Made by a program: the position numbers and the translations under genes
DNA from: Sulfuritalea sp.
Lineage (GTDB): Bacteria > Pseudomonadota > Gammaproteobacteria > Burkholderiales > Rhodocyclaceae
Direction of reading: 5' to 3'
Assembly: GCA_023229685.1 (NCBI GenBank)
Contig: JALNYT010000001.1
Location: 372,001 to 436,000 of the forward strand
DNA: 64,000 nt
Shown: positions 35,055 through 43,904 of the stretch, piece after piece
Layout of the letters: each line of letters opens with the position of its first letter
Position numbering within the stretch: the first letter of the stretch is position 1
The notes under the pieces: generated by a model
The model's input: the letters and a program-made list of their open reading frames with translations, nothing else
Told to the model about the DNA's origin: nothing
Databases searched by the model: none

Positions 35055-35126
35055 ATGCTCCACCACAACCTGCAAATGACAAGGAAACACGCCCTCGGGG
35101 CGGAGGCTTGGCCCTGGCGGGCCTGA
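35055..35126 (+). CDS. trpL: Putative trp leader peptide with WPW
   Basis: A short frame between gph and trpE encodes a 23-residue peptide ending GAEAWPWRA (16 residues if it starts at the internal ATG at 35076), with TGG-CCC-TGG just before the stop. Closely spaced Trp codons in a short leader ahead of trpE are the hallmark of ribosome-mediated attenuation. The segment GGCGGGC overlapping the Trp codons can pair with GCCCGCGCC just downstream. I do not see an obvious T-run terminator before trpE, so the mechanism is uncertain. Confidence 0.62.
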   Translation: MLHHNLQMTRKHALGAEAWPWRA

Positions 35127-35219
35127 ACGCCCGCGCCATCAAGCGCCGATTTCCATCGCGCCGGAGCTGACCAGCCCGCGCACCTGTCCTTGCAGCACCC
35201 GCTTCCGTGGAGTTTTCCC

Positions 35220-36707
35220 ATGACTGAATCCGATTTCAACCGGCTCGCCGCCGAGGGCTACAACCGCATTCCGGTGACGCTCGAAACCTTCGCCGACCTC
35301 GACACGCCGCTGTCGATCTACCTCAAGCTGGCCAACGATCCCTACTCCTACCTGCTCGAATCGGTGCAGGGCGGCGAGCGCTTCGGCCGCTATTCCTTCA
35401 TCGGCCTGGCCGCCAGCACGCGCATCGCCGTGGTCGACGGCGCCATCATGCTGCTCAGCGGCAACCGGGTTGCCGAGCGACGCGACCACACCAACCCGAT
35501 GAGCTACATCAGCGAGTTCATGGCCCGTTTCAAGGTGCCCGACCTGCCCGGCCTGCCGCGCTTTTGCGGCGGCCTGGTGGGCGCCTTCGGTTACGACACG
35601 GTGCGCTACATCGAGACCAAGCTGGCGCGCAAGAAGGCGCCCGATCCGCTCGGCGTGCCCGACATCCTGCTGCTGCTCTCGGAAGAGATCGCCATCGTCG
35701 ACAACCTCTCGGGCAAGCTGACCCTGGTCGTGTATGCCGAACCGGGTTTCCCCGGCGCGTGGAAGCAGACCCAGGCGCGCCTCAAGGAACTGCTGGCGAA
35801 ATTGCGCGCGCCGGTGCAAATCCCGCCCGAAGTGCGAACCAGTTCCGCACCCGCCGTTTCGGAGTTCGGCGAGGAAGCCTTCAAGGCCGCCGTGCGCCGC
35901 GCCAAGCAATACATCGTCGACGGCGACATCATGCAGGTGGTGCTGTCGCAGCGCATGAGCAAGCCCTTCGCCGCCAGCCCGCTGGCGCTCTACCGCGCGC
36001 TGCGCACCCTGAATCCTTCGCCCTACATGTTCTATTTCAACTTCGAGGATTTCCACGTGGTCGGCGCCTCGCCGGAGATTCTGGTGCGGCTCGAACATCA
36101 GGAAGGCGAACGGCGCGTCACGGTGCGCCCGATCGCCGGCACGCGCAAGCGTGGCGCCACCGCCGCCGAGGACGAGGCCCTCGCCGCCGACCTGCTGGCC
36201 GATCCGAAGGAGCGCGCCGAACACCTGATGCTGCTCGACCTCGGCCGCAACGACCTCGGCCGCGTGGCCAAGACCGGCACGGTCAAGGTGACCGACCGGT
36301 TCATCATCGAGCGCTATTCGCACGTCATGCACATCGTCTCCAATGTCGAGGGCGAACTGAAGGACGACGAGGGCGCGCCCGGCGTGCTTCGCGCCACCTT
36401 CCCGGCCGGCACCGTATCCGGCGCGCCGAAAGTGCGGGCCATGGAAATCATCGACGAACTGGAACCCTCCAAGCGCGGCATCTACGCCGGCAGCGTCGGC
36501 TATCTCGGCTTCAACGGCGACATGGATCTGGCCATCGCGATCCGCACCGCGGTGATCAAGGACGGACAGATCCACGTCCAGGCCGGCGCCGGCATCGTCG
36601 CCGATTCCGACCCCGATGCGGAATGGCAGGAAACGCTGAGCAAGGCGCGGGCGCAACTGCGCGCCGCCGAGATGGCCGAAGCCGGCCTCGATACGCGCTT
36701 CGAATAA
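35220..36707 (+). CDS. trpE: Anthranilate synthase component I
   Basis: A 495-residue enzyme that converts chorismate plus ammonia to anthranilate, the first step of tryptophan synthesis. The ATG at 35220 follows GGAG. The feedback-binding element LLES (SYLLESVQGGERFGRYSFIG) is present, as are the catalytic region IVDGDIMQVVLSQRMSKPF, RPIAGTRKRGAT, LLDLGRNDLGRV and PAGTVSGAPKVRAMEIIDEL. Length matches free TrpE. It is followed 12 bases later by trpG. Confidence 0.96.
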   Translation: MTESDFNRLAAEGYNRIPVTLETFADLDTPLSIYLKLANDPYSYLLESVQGGERFGRYSFIGLAASTRIAVVDGAIMLLSGNRVAERRDHTNPMSYISEFMARFKVPDLPGLPRFCGGLVGAFGYDTVRYIETKLARKKAPDPLGVPDILLLLSEEIAIVDNLSGKLTLVVYAEPGFPGAWKQTQARLKELLAKLRAPVQIPPEVRTSSAPAVSEFGEEAFKAAVRRAKQYIVDGDIMQVVLSQRMSKPFAASPLALYRALRTLNPSPYMFYFNFEDFHVVGASPEILVRLEHQEGERRVTVRPIAGTRKRGATAAEDEALAADLLADPKERAEHLMLLDLGRNDLGRVAKTGTVKVTDRFIIERYSHVMHIVSNVEGELKDDEGAPGVLRATFPAGTVSGAPKVRAMEIIDELEPSKRGIYAGSVGYLGFNGDMDLAIAIRTAVIKDGQIHVQAGAGIVADSDPDAEWQETLSKARAQLRAAEMAEAGLDTRFE

Positions 36708-36719
36708 CAGGAGGCTGCC

Positions 36720-37292
36720 ATGCTGCTGATGATCGACAACTACGACAGCTTCACCTACAACCTGGTGCAGTATTTCGGCGAGCTCGGTGAGGACGTCAAG
36801 GTCTTTCGCAACGACGCGATTACCCTCAAGGAAATCGCCGCGATGAATCCGGCCCGCATCGTGATTTCGCCCGGCCCCTGCACGCCAGCACAGGCCGGCA
36901 TTTCGGTGGCGGCAATCCGGGAGTTCGCCGGCAGGATTCCGCTGCTCGGCGTCTGCCTCGGCCACCAGTGCATCGGCGCGGCGTTCGGCGGCGAGATCGT
37001 GCATGCCAAGCAGCTGATGCACGGCAAGACCTCACCGGTGATTCACGAGGGCAAGGGCGTCTTCGCCGGCCTGCCGAATCCGCTGACCGTGACCCGCTAC
37101 CACTCGCTGGCGATCCGGCGCGAGACGCTGCCCGCCTGCCTCGAGGTCACGGCCTGGACCGAGGACCGAGAAATCATGGGTGTGCGCCACCGCGAGCTGG
37201 CCGTGGAAGGCGTGCAGTTCCATCCCGAATCGATACTCACCGAATGCGGCCACGAGCTGCTGAAGAATTTTCTCAAGGAAGCCCGATCATGA
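36720..37292 (+). CDS. trpG: Anthranilate synthase component II (glutamine amidotransferase)
   Basis: A 190-residue class I amidotransferase that supplies ammonia to TrpE, and in many bacteria also to PabB. MIDNYDSFTYNLVQYFGELG opens the protein. The nucleophile cysteine is in LGVCLGHQCIG and the His/Glu of the triad in GVQFHPESILTE. A GGAGG site precedes the ATG. The stop overlaps trpD (ATGA). Confidence 0.96.
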   Translation: MLLMIDNYDSFTYNLVQYFGELGEDVKVFRNDAITLKEIAAMNPARIVISPGPCTPAQAGISVAAIREFAGRIPLLGVCLGHQCIGAAFGGEIVHAKQLMHGKTSPVIHEGKGVFAGLPNPLTVTRYHSLAIRRETLPACLEVTAWTEDREIMGVRHRELAVEGVQFHPESILTECGHELLKNFLKEARS

Positions 37293-38314
37293 TCACACCC
37301 CAGGAAGCGCTCCAGCGCACCATCGAACACCGCGAAATCTTTCACGACGAAATGCTGCACCTGATGCGGCAGATCATGAAGGGCGAGATCTCGCCGCTGA
37401 TGGTCGCCGCCATCCTCACCGGACTGCGCGTGAAGAAGGAAACCATCGGCGAAATCTCCGCCGCGGCAATGGTCATGCGCGAGATGTCGACCAAGGTCGA
37501 GACGCCGCACAACCCCCACTTCGTGGACATCGTCGGCACCGGCGGCGACGGCGCGCATACCTTCAACATCTCCACCGCGTCGATGTTCGTCGCCGCGGCT
37601 GCCGGGGCCACGGTGGCCAAGCACGGCAACCGCAGCGTCTCGTCGAAGTCCGGCTCGGCCGACGTGCTGGAATCCTTCGGCGCCAACATCATGCTGACGC
37701 CGGTCCAGGTCGCAGAATGCATCGAGACCATAGGCTGCGGCTTCATGTTCGCCCCCAACCATCATCCGGCGATGAAGAACGTCGCCCCGGTGCGCCGCGA
37801 AATGGGCGTACGCACGATCTTCAACATTCTCGGACCGCTGACCAATCCGGCCGGCGCACCGAACACCCTGATGGGCGTGTTTCATCCCGACCTGGTCGGC
37901 ATCCAGGTGCGCGTCATGCAACAGCTCGGCGCCGATCATGTCATGGTGGTGTGGGGCAAGGACGGCATGGACGAAATCTCGCTCGGCGCCGCGACGCTGG
38001 TCGGCGAACTCAAGGACGGCAAGATCACCGAGTACGAAATCCATCCCGAGGACTACGGCCTGGCCATGATGTCGAACCGCGGCCTGCGCGTCGCCGACGC
38101 CGCCGAATCGAAAGCGATGCTGATCGAGGCGCTGGAGAACAAGCCCGGCACCCCGCGCGAGATCGTCACGCTGAACGCCGGCGCGGCGCTCTACACGGCC
38201 AACCTGGTCGACTCGATCGGCGCCGGCATCAAGCGCGCGCGCGAAGCCATCGCCAGCGGCGCGGCGCGCACGAAGCTCGACGACTTCATCACCTTCACCC
38301 GCAAGTTCGCCTGA
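37289..38314 (+). CDS. trpD: Anthranilate phosphoribosyltransferase
   Basis: A 341-residue enzyme that transfers phosphoribose from PRPP to anthranilate. It starts at 37289, overlapping trpG by four bases. Signatures are VDIVGTGGDGAHTFNISTAS, AKHGNRSVSSKSGSADVLE, FMFAPNHHPAMKNVAPVRRE and RTIFNILGPLTNPAGA. The PRPP-binding GTGGDG and the KHGNR anthranilate region are intact. The stop overlaps the trpC start (TGATG). Confidence 0.96.
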   Translation: MITPQEALQRTIEHREIFHDEMLHLMRQIMKGEISPLMVAAILTGLRVKKETIGEISAAAMVMREMSTKVETPHNPHFVDIVGTGGDGAHTFNISTASMFVAAAAGATVAKHGNRSVSSKSGSADVLESFGANIMLTPVQVAECIETIGCGFMFAPNHHPAMKNVAPVRREMGVRTIFNILGPLTNPAGAPNTLMGVFHPDLVGIQVRVMQQLGADHVMVVWGKDGMDEISLGAATLVGELKDGKITEYEIHPEDYGLAMMSNRGLRVADAAESKAMLIEALENKPGTPREIVTLNAGAALYTANLVDSIGAGIKRAREAIASGAARTKLDDFITFTRKFA

Positions 38315-39102
38315 TGTCCGACATCCTCAAGAGAATCCTCGCCGTCAAGCGCGACGAAGTCGCGGCGGCGTCCACTATCAGGCAGCTGGCCGCGGTCAGG
38401 GCCGCGGCTGAAGCACAGCCGACGACGCGGGATTTTGTCGGCGCGATACGGTCAACAGTCGGCGCCAACGGTACGGCGGTGATTGCCGAAATCAAGAAGG
38501 CCAGCCCCTCGAAGGGCGTGATCCGCGCCGATTTTCGCCCGGCGGAGATCGCCGCCGATTACGCGAAGCACGGTGCGACCTGCCTTTCGGTGCTGACCGA
38601 TCAGCAGTTCTTCCAGGGCTCGGAAGCCTACCTGCGCGAAGCGCGGGCCGCCTGCTCGCTGCCGGTGCTGCGCAAGGATTTCCTGGTCGACGCCTACCAG
38701 GTATATGAAGCCCGCGCCATGGGGGCGGATGCGATCCTGCTGATCGTGGCCGCCTTGTCGCTGGCGCAGATGCAGGAGATGGAAGCCATCGCCCACCAGC
38801 TCGGCATGGCGGCGCTGGTGGAGTGCCACGACGCCGCGGAACTCGACGTTGCCCTGCAACTGACGACGCCGCTGATCGGCATCAACAACCGCAACCTGCG
38901 CACGTTCGAAGTCAGCCTCGACACCACGCTGGCGCAGCTCGGCCGCATGCCGGCCGACCGCATCGTGGTGACCGAGTCGGGCATCCTGACACCGGCCGAC
39001 GTCGAACTGATGCGCGGCCGCGGCGTGCATGCCTTCCTCGTCGGCGAGGCCTTCATGCGCGCCGCCTCACCGGGAGCCGAACTGGCCCGTCTGTTCGCCT
39101 AG
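38314..39102 (+). CDS. trpC: Indole-3-glycerol-phosphate synthase
   Basis: A 262-residue TIM-barrel enzyme that closes the indole ring. From the ATG at 38314 it reads MSDILKRILAVKRDEVAAAS. Catalytic segments are VIAEIKKASPSKGVI, FLVDAYQVYEARAMGADAIL, LVECHDAAELD, IGINNRNLRTFEV and VTESGILTPADV. It ends the trp block. trpF, trpB and trpA are not in the window. Its stop overlaps the convergent DUF2892 gene by four bases. A loop segment (STVGANGT, about 38457-38468) has a three-mismatch version of the dispersed 12-mer. Confidence 0.95.
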   Translation: MSDILKRILAVKRDEVAAASTIRQLAAVRAAAEAQPTTRDFVGAIRSTVGANGTAVIAEIKKASPSKGVIRADFRPAEIAADYAKHGATCLSVLTDQQFFQGSEAYLREARAACSLPVLRKDFLVDAYQVYEARAMGADAILLIVAALSLAQMQEMEAIAHQLGMAALVECHDAAELDVALQLTTPLIGINNRNLRTFEVSLDTTLAQLGRMPADRIVVTESGILTPADVELMRGRGVHAFLVGEAFMRAASPGAELARLFA

Positions 39103-39326
39103 GCGCAGCTGGTGCCGGTGGACTCGGCCACGCCCAGCTTCTTCAGAATCATGTCCAGCGGACAGAATTTGGTGAAGCCGCTCTGAAACAGGTTGGCGCC
39201 GACGAAGGCGGTGAACCACAGCCAGGACAGGTGGCTCATGTCGATCTGGCCGCTGAAGTGCGCCAGACCCAGCGAAGTCATGATGAAAAAGCCGGCGACG
39301 ATGCGAACGATTTGATTTACGGTCAT
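39099..39326 (-). CDS. Small DUF2892/YgaP-type membrane protein
   Basis: About 75 residues from the ATG at 39326, which is preceded by AAGGAG; a further in-frame start upstream lacks a ribosome-binding site. Two hydrophobic segments are visible (IVRIVAGFFIMTSLGLAHFS and LSWLWFTAFVGANLFQSGFT), followed by FCPLDMILKKLGV, the FCP-L motif of DUF2892 proteins. Members are often fused to or found beside rhodaneses; here it follows the RND permease gene by about 30 bases. Function unknown. Confidence 0.85.
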   Translation of the reverse strand: MTVNQIVRIVAGFFIMTSLGLAHFSGQIDMSHLSWLWFTAFVGANLFQSGFTKFCPLDMILKKLGVAESTGTSCA

Positions 39327-39355
39327 GCGAAAAGCTCCTTGGAGAGAAATTGAGG

Positions 39356-42300
39356 TCAAGCGGGTTTGATGCGATTCTTCATTGCTGCGTAATACAACAC
39401 CGGGATCACCACCAGCGTCAGCATGGTGGACACGAGGATGCCGAAGATCAGTGACAGCGCGAGGCCGGCAAAGATCGGATCATCGACGATGAACAGGGCG
39501 CCGAGCATCGCCGCCAACCCGGTCAGCACGATCGGCTTGGCGCGAATCGCGGCGGCCTGGATCACGGCTTCGGCGAAGTCCATGCCGCCGGCCACCTGCT
39601 CGTTGATGAAGTCGACCAGCAGGATCGAGTTGCGCACGATGATGCCGGCCAGCGCGATCATGCCGATCATCGACGTGGCGGTGTACTGCGCGCCGAACAG
39701 CGCATGGCCGGGCATCACGCCGATGATGGTCAGCGGAATCGGCGCCATGATGATCAGCGGCACCAGATAGCTCTTGAACTGTGCCACCACCAGCAGATAG
39801 ATCAGGATCAGGCCGACCGCATAGGCCGCACCCATGTCGCGGAAGGTCTCGTAGGTGACCTGCCATTCGCCGTCCCACTTCAGCGAGTATTGCGCGTAGG
39901 GATCCTTCGGCTGCTTGACGAAGTATTCGCCCAGCGTGCCGCCTTGAGGAAGTGTGATGCCGGCCAGCTTGGTGCGGATGTCGAACATGCCGTAGAGCGG
40001 CGAATCGAGCTTGCCGCCCATGTCGCCGGTGACGAACACGACCGGCAGCAGATCCTTGTGGTAGATCACCTTCTCGCGCAGCGTGCGCCTGATTTCCACC
40101 ATTTCGGACACCGGCACCATCTGGCCTTCACGGCCTCGTACCTTGAGCTTGAGCAACTGGTCGATGCTGTTCTGGCGTTCGGCGGGCAGGACGATGCGCA
40201 CCGGAATTTCGTACTTGGCATCGCCGTCATGGACCGGCGTCACGTCCTCGCCGGACAGCCCCAGGCGCACCACGTCGACGATGTCCTTCTGCGCCACGCC
40301 GAGCAGTGCCGCCTTGGCCTGGTCCACGCGCAGCAGCAGCTTTTCCGCATCGGCATTCACCGTATCATCAACGCCGACTATGTCCGGCGTGCTCTCGAAG
40401 GCGGCGCGCACCTGCTTGGCGACGGCGATTTGCCCGGCGTAGTCGGGGCCGTAGATTTCGGCGACGATCGGCGACATCACCGGCGGGCCCGGCGGCACTT
40501 CGACCACCTTGGCATTGCCGCCATATTTCCTGGCAATCGCCACCACGCGGTCGCGCACCGATACGGCGATCTCATGGCTCTGCCGATGGCGATGGTGCTT
40601 GTCCACCAGATTGACCTGGATGTCGCCCATTTCCGGCGCGCTGCGCAGGTAGTACTGGCGCACCAGGCCGTTGAAGTTGATCGGACTGGCCGTGCCGGCA
40701 TAGGCCTGGTAATCGGCGACCTCCTCCACCTTTGCAATCTCGGCGGATATTTCGCGCAGCACCTTGGCCGTGTCTTCCAGCGGCGTGCCGACCGGCATGT
40801 CGAGCACGATCTGGAACTCGCTCTTGTTGTCGAAGGGGAGCATCTTGAGCACCACCAGCTTGACGAAGCCGAGGCTGACCGAAACCAGGATCGCCGCCAG
40901 GATGCCGAGCCACAGCTTGCGCCGCGCGGCCTTGCCGGTGTCGGGATCGAGCAGCGGCGTCATGAGACGACGGAAGAACCTGTCAGCCATAGAGGGGAAA
41001 GCCTTGGGGTCTTTCTCTGTGATCTCTGTGCCCTCTGTGGCTAAATGGGTTTTCATTAGCTTCAGCGCCAGCCACGGTGTAATCACGAAGGCGATCGCCA
41101 GCGAAATGAACATGCCCATCGAGGCGTTGATCGGGATCGGACTCATGTAAGGGCCCATCAGGCCGGTAACGAAGGCCATCGGCAGCAGCGCCGCGATCAC
41201 GGTGAAGGTGGCCAGAATGGTCGGGCCGCCGACTTCATCGACCGCCGGAGGAATGATCTGCCACAGCGGCTTGTCGGGGTGCAGCAAGGACCAGCGGTGG
41301 ATGTTCTCCACCACCACGATGGCGTCGTCGACCAGGATGCCGATCGAGAAAATCAGCGCGAAGAGCGACACGCGATTGAGCGTGAAGCCATAGGCCCAGG
41401 AGGCGAACAGCGTTGCCGCCAGCGTCAGGGACACCGCAGCGCCGACAATCACAGCCTCGCGCCGGCCCAGCGCGAAGAGGACCAGCAGCACGACAAAGCC
41501 GGTGGCAAAGATCAGCTTGCCGATCAGCTTTTGCGCCTTGTCGGTGGCCGTCGCACCGTAGTTGCGCGTCACCGTGAATTCGACGCCTTCGGGAATCACC
41601 GTGCCCTTGAGCGCTTCGGCGCGGGCGATCACGGCTTCGGCGACGTCGGCGGCATTGACGCCGGGCTTCTTCGAGATCGAGAGCGTCACCGCCGGAAACT
41701 CGGCTTTGCGATCGCCGTGCCAGACATAGCTGACCGGCTGGTCGGCGCCGTCGACTACCTTGGCGACATCGGCCAGATAGACCGGTTTGCGTTCGAAGAC
41801 TCCGACGACCAGACGTTTGACGTCGGCGGCGGACTCGATATAGGTGCCGGTTTGCACCAGCACTTCGCGGTTTCCGGCAACGAGGCTGCCGGCAGGCTGC
41901 GAGGCGTTTGACACCTGCAGTGCCGCCTTCAGGTCCTGCGCCGTGATGCCATAGGCGTTCATGCGGTCCGCATCCATGACAACGCGAATCACGTGGCCGG
42001 GGCCGCCGATGGTGGCCACGTCTCGCGTGCCGGGGATGCGCTTGAGATCGATCTCGGCGGCGCGTGCCACCTGCTGCATTTCGAAAGCCGACTTGGTTGG
42101 ATCCGTACTGTGGAATGTCAGGGTCACGATCGGCACGTCATCGATGCCCTTCGGCTTGATGATCGGGTCCATCACCCCGAGATTGGGCGAGACCCAGTCG
42201 CGATGCGAATTGATCGTGTCGTACAGTCGCACCAAGGCCTGAATCGGGTCTTCGCCAACCTGGTACTGCACGGTGATCACCGCCATGCCCGGGCGCGACA

Positions 42301-42556
42301 CGGAATACACATGCTCGATGCCTGCGATGCGCGACAGCACCTGCTCGGCCGGGCGCGCCACCAGGGATTCCACATCCCTTGCCGAGGCCCCGGGGAAGGG
42401 CACGAAGACATTGGCCATGGTGACGTTGATCTGCGGCTCTTCCTCGCGCGGCGTGATCAGGGTCGCGCCGACGCCCAGCAGCAGCGCGATCAGCGCGATC
42501 AGGGGCGTCAGGGAATTCCTGAGAAAGTATTCTGCAATGCGACCGGAAATGCCCAC
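39356..42556 (-). CDS. RND efflux transporter permease
   Basis: A 1066-residue inner-membrane proton-driven pump. It shows the RND internal duplication: NSLTPLIALIALLLGVGATL at the N-terminus and VSTMLTLVVIPVLYYAAM at the C-terminus, large periplasmic loops, and the charged transmembrane motif IGILVDDAIVVVENIHRW with the Asp pair of proton relay. ATREEEP-like PREEEPQINVTMANVFVPFP marks a subgroup common in sulfur- and nitrogen-cycling proteobacteria. Residues about 504-515 (LATEGTEITEK), in the cytoplasmic linker after the sixth helix, are encoded by a CACAGAG-type repeat inserted in frame. Substrate unknown; the partner adaptor lies upstream. Confidence 0.92.
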   Translation of the reverse strand: MGISGRIAEYFLRNSLTPLIALIALLLGVGATLITPREEEPQINVTMANVFVPFPGASARDVESLVARPAEQVLSRIAGIEHVYSVSRPGMAVITVQYQVGEDPIQALVRLYDTINSHRDWVSPNLGVMDPIIKPKGIDDVPIVTLTFHSTDPTKSAFEMQQVARAAEIDLKRIPGTRDVATIGGPGHVIRVVMDADRMNAYGITAQDLKAALQVSNASQPAGSLVAGNREVLVQTGTYIESAADVKRLVVGVFERKPVYLADVAKVVDGADQPVSYVWHGDRKAEFPAVTLSISKKPGVNAADVAEAVIARAEALKGTVIPEGVEFTVTRNYGATATDKAQKLIGKLIFATGFVVLLVLFALGRREAVIVGAAVSLTLAATLFASWAYGFTLNRVSLFALIFSIGILVDDAIVVVENIHRWSLLHPDKPLWQIIPPAVDEVGGPTILATFTVIAALLPMAFVTGLMGPYMSPIPINASMGMFISLAIAFVITPWLALKLMKTHLATEGTEITEKDPKAFPSMADRFFRRLMTPLLDPDTGKAARRKLWLGILAAILVSVSLGFVKLVVLKMLPFDNKSEFQIVLDMPVGTPLEDTAKVLREISAEIAKVEEVADYQAYAGTASPINFNGLVRQYYLRSAPEMGDIQVNLVDKHHRHRQSHEIAVSVRDRVVAIARKYGGNAKVVEVPPGPPVMSPIVAEIYGPDYAGQIAVAKQVRAAFESTPDIVGVDDTVNADAEKLLLRVDQAKAALLGVAQKDIVDVVRLGLSGEDVTPVHDGDAKYEIPVRIVLPAERQNSIDQLLKLKVRGREGQMVPVSEMVEIRRTLREKVIYHKDLLPVVFVTGDMGGKLDSPLYGMFDIRTKLAGITLPQGGTLGEYFVKQPKDPYAQYSLKWDGEWQVTYETFRDMGAAYAVGLILIYLLVVAQFKSYLVPLIIMAPIPLTIIGVMPGHALFGAQYTATSMIGMIALAGIIVRNSILLVDFINEQVAGGMDFAEAVIQAAAIRAKPIVLTGLAAMLGALFIVDDPIFAGLALSLIFGILVSTMLTLVVIPVLYYAAMKNRIKPA
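41011..41044 (-). repeat. CACAGAG-type 9-bp-period repeat inside the RND gene
   Basis: On the minus strand this reads GCCACAGAGGGCACAGAG followed by ATCACAGAGAAAG, that is CACAGAG units spaced by two bases. It lies in frame in the RND permease gene and encodes ATEGTEITEK. Related copies are at 60855-60881 and 60957-61002. Confidence 0.8.
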
Positions 42557-42571
42557 GCCAGCCTCGATTCT

Positions 42572-43624
42572 TTAACGGCTGGCGGCAGCGGGGGCTGCCT
42601 TGAGCTCGATTCCGGTCTTCACCGGAGTGAGGCTGACCCGCTCGCCGGAATTGATGCCGGCCAGCACTTCCAGTTCGCCACCGGGCACCGCCTCGCCCAG
42701 GCGTACCTGACGCAGTCGCGCCGCGCCGCTGGCGTCGAGCACATACACCGCGGTGACCTCGCCGCGCCGCAGGATCGCTGCCGGCGGCACGGTGAGCTTC
42801 TTCACCTGTCCCATGGTGAAGTGGGCGCGGGCAAACATGCCGGGCACCACGCCTTCGATGTTTTCCGGCAGGTACAGCCGTGCCGTCGCGGTATGGCTGC
42901 GCGTATCCACTGTAGGCAGTATTTCCAGCCGCAGCACATCGACCCAGGTGCCGGTTTCGGGAAACTCGACGCGGGCGCGGCCGGACTTCTTCAGTTCAGC
43001 CAGTTTGTATTGCGGCAGGCTGGCGATCACGCGCAAGCTCTTGGGGTCGAACACGGTGATCAGCGGCCGGCCCGGCGCCGCCATTTCGCCGAGTTCGACG
43101 AGTCGCTGTGCCACCAGCCCGGAGATCGGCGCCGTCACTGCCCCGTGGGAGACCGCTGCGCCGGAACTCCCGGCCGCACCCTGCGCCGCCTGCCAGGTCG
43201 CAGCCGCCTGATCGAGCGCGGCCTGGCTGACGAACTTCTGCGCATAGAGATTCTTGGTCCGTTCATAGGCCACGGCGGCTTGGGCCAGCGTGGCCCGTGC
43301 ACTTGCATCCGAACCGGCCGCCTCGCGCGCATCGAGGCGCATCAACAACTCACCCTGCCTGACCCGCTGGCCGGCATCGGCGCGCACCTCGGTCACCCGC
43401 CCCGCGATCTGCGCAGCCACCGTGGCCTGATGCACCGCTTCGACCGTGGCCTCGACCGGAAAACCGAGATCCACCTCGCGCAACTGCACGACAACGCTGG
43501 TCGCCGCCGCATCGGCAGCGAAAGAACCGCTCGCCGGCAGGAAGCCCGCGCACAGAGAAACAAGGGCCGTCAGGAGAAGGGGACGGCCCTTGGGAAGCAG
43601 ACTGCTGAACGTTCGTATCATCAT
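42572..43624 (-). CDS. RND periplasmic adaptor (membrane fusion protein)
   Basis: About 350 residues from tandem ATGs at 43624/43621. A signal peptide (ALVSLCAGFLPASGSFAADA) is followed by a lipoyl-like hairpin: VHQATVAAQIAGRVTEVRAD, then GQRVRQGELLMRLDAREA, a helical hairpin rich in Ala, and the second lipoyl half PISGLVAQRLVELGEMAAPG. A beta-barrel and membrane-proximal domain end near VYVLDASGAARLRQVRLGEA. It links the RND permease, encoded 15 bases downstream, to an outer-membrane channel that is not in this window. Confidence 0.9.
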   Translation of the reverse strand: MMIRTFSSLLPKGRPLLLTALVSLCAGFLPASGSFAADAAATSVVVQLREVDLGFPVEATVEAVHQATVAAQIAGRVTEVRADAGQRVRQGELLMRLDAREAAGSDASARATLAQAAVAYERTKNLYAQKFVSQAALDQAAATWQAAQGAAGSSGAAVSHGAVTAPISGLVAQRLVELGEMAAPGRPLITVFDPKSLRVIASLPQYKLAELKKSGRARVEFPETGTWVDVLRLEILPTVDTRSHTATARLYLPENIEGVVPGMFARAHFTMGQVKKLTVPPAAILRRGEVTAVYVLDASGAARLRQVRLGEAVPGGELEVLAGINSGERVSLTPVKTGIELKAAPAAASR

Positions 43625-43663
43625 GAGTATTAGTATATGCTTATATAGAAAAAATACAAGTCC

Positions 43664-43674
43664 TGACATTGTCA
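43664..43674. promoter_or_regulatory. Inverted repeat over a -35-like box of the RND operon
   Basis: TGACATTGTCA is an 11-base perfect inverted repeat with a single central base. Read on the minus strand it includes TTGACA, a consensus -35 hexamer about 45 bases before the adaptor start, within an AT-rich region. It could be a repressor site for the RND operon. No regulator gene is adjacent, so the partner is unknown. Confidence 0.35.
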
Positions 43675-43807
43675 AAAACGGCTGCGAATATGGCGCCGAG
43701 TGGCTCTTCGTCGATCCTCTGAGGAAACACATTGATATCAAACGCTTTTCATTTCAACAATTTTCAGGCTGAGCCAAGCGTCGCGGAAGCGCCAAGCCGA
43801 GACCGAA

Positions 43808-43821
43808 TTGATTCCAATCAA
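43808..43821. promoter_or_regulatory. FNR/DNR-type box upstream of nirS
   Basis: TTGATTCCAATCAA is a perfect match to the FNR/DNR/NNR consensus TTGAT-N4-ATCAA. Its centre lies about 90 bases before the nirS start codon. Boxes of this type place denitrification genes under oxygen-responsive (FNR) or nitric-oxide-responsive (DNR/NnrR) activators of the Crp-Fnr family. No such regulator gene is in this window. Confidence 0.85.
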
Positions 43822-43904
43822 GGAAGCCAACATGGATGCCGGGCAATCTCCGTGATCACATTAAGGTTTTTAGTCTACTTATGGCCAATGAAAAGGGAGG
43901 AAGT

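Larger units (their letters stand above)
43625..43904. other. 280-base divergent regulatory region, RND operon / nirS
   Basis: AT-rich on the RND side (43625-43675) with the TGACATTGTCA dyad. The nirS side holds TTGATATCAA at 43732-43741, the perfect FNR box at 43808-43821 and a GGGAGG ribosome site just before 43905. A frame extends from 43836 into nirS but has no ribosome site of its own. No other gene is seen. Confidence 0.6.

Noticed and set aside
35127..35219. Intrinsic terminator of a trp attenuator
   Set aside because: Short GC pairings exist, but no stem followed by a T-run is visible before trpE.
35139..37022. A 627-codon minus-strand frame over trpE and trpG
   Set aside because: Shadow of well-supported trp genes; low-complexity composition typical of antisense frames.
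41441..41452. Another copy of the dispersed 12-mer (GCAGCGCCGACA)
   Set aside because: Two mismatches, including the last T, and no match in the downstream NTTG; compatible with chance in a G/C-rich gene.
43732..43741. TTGATATCAA as a second FNR site for nirS
   Set aside because: The half-sites lack the four-base spacer, unlike the perfect box at 43808.
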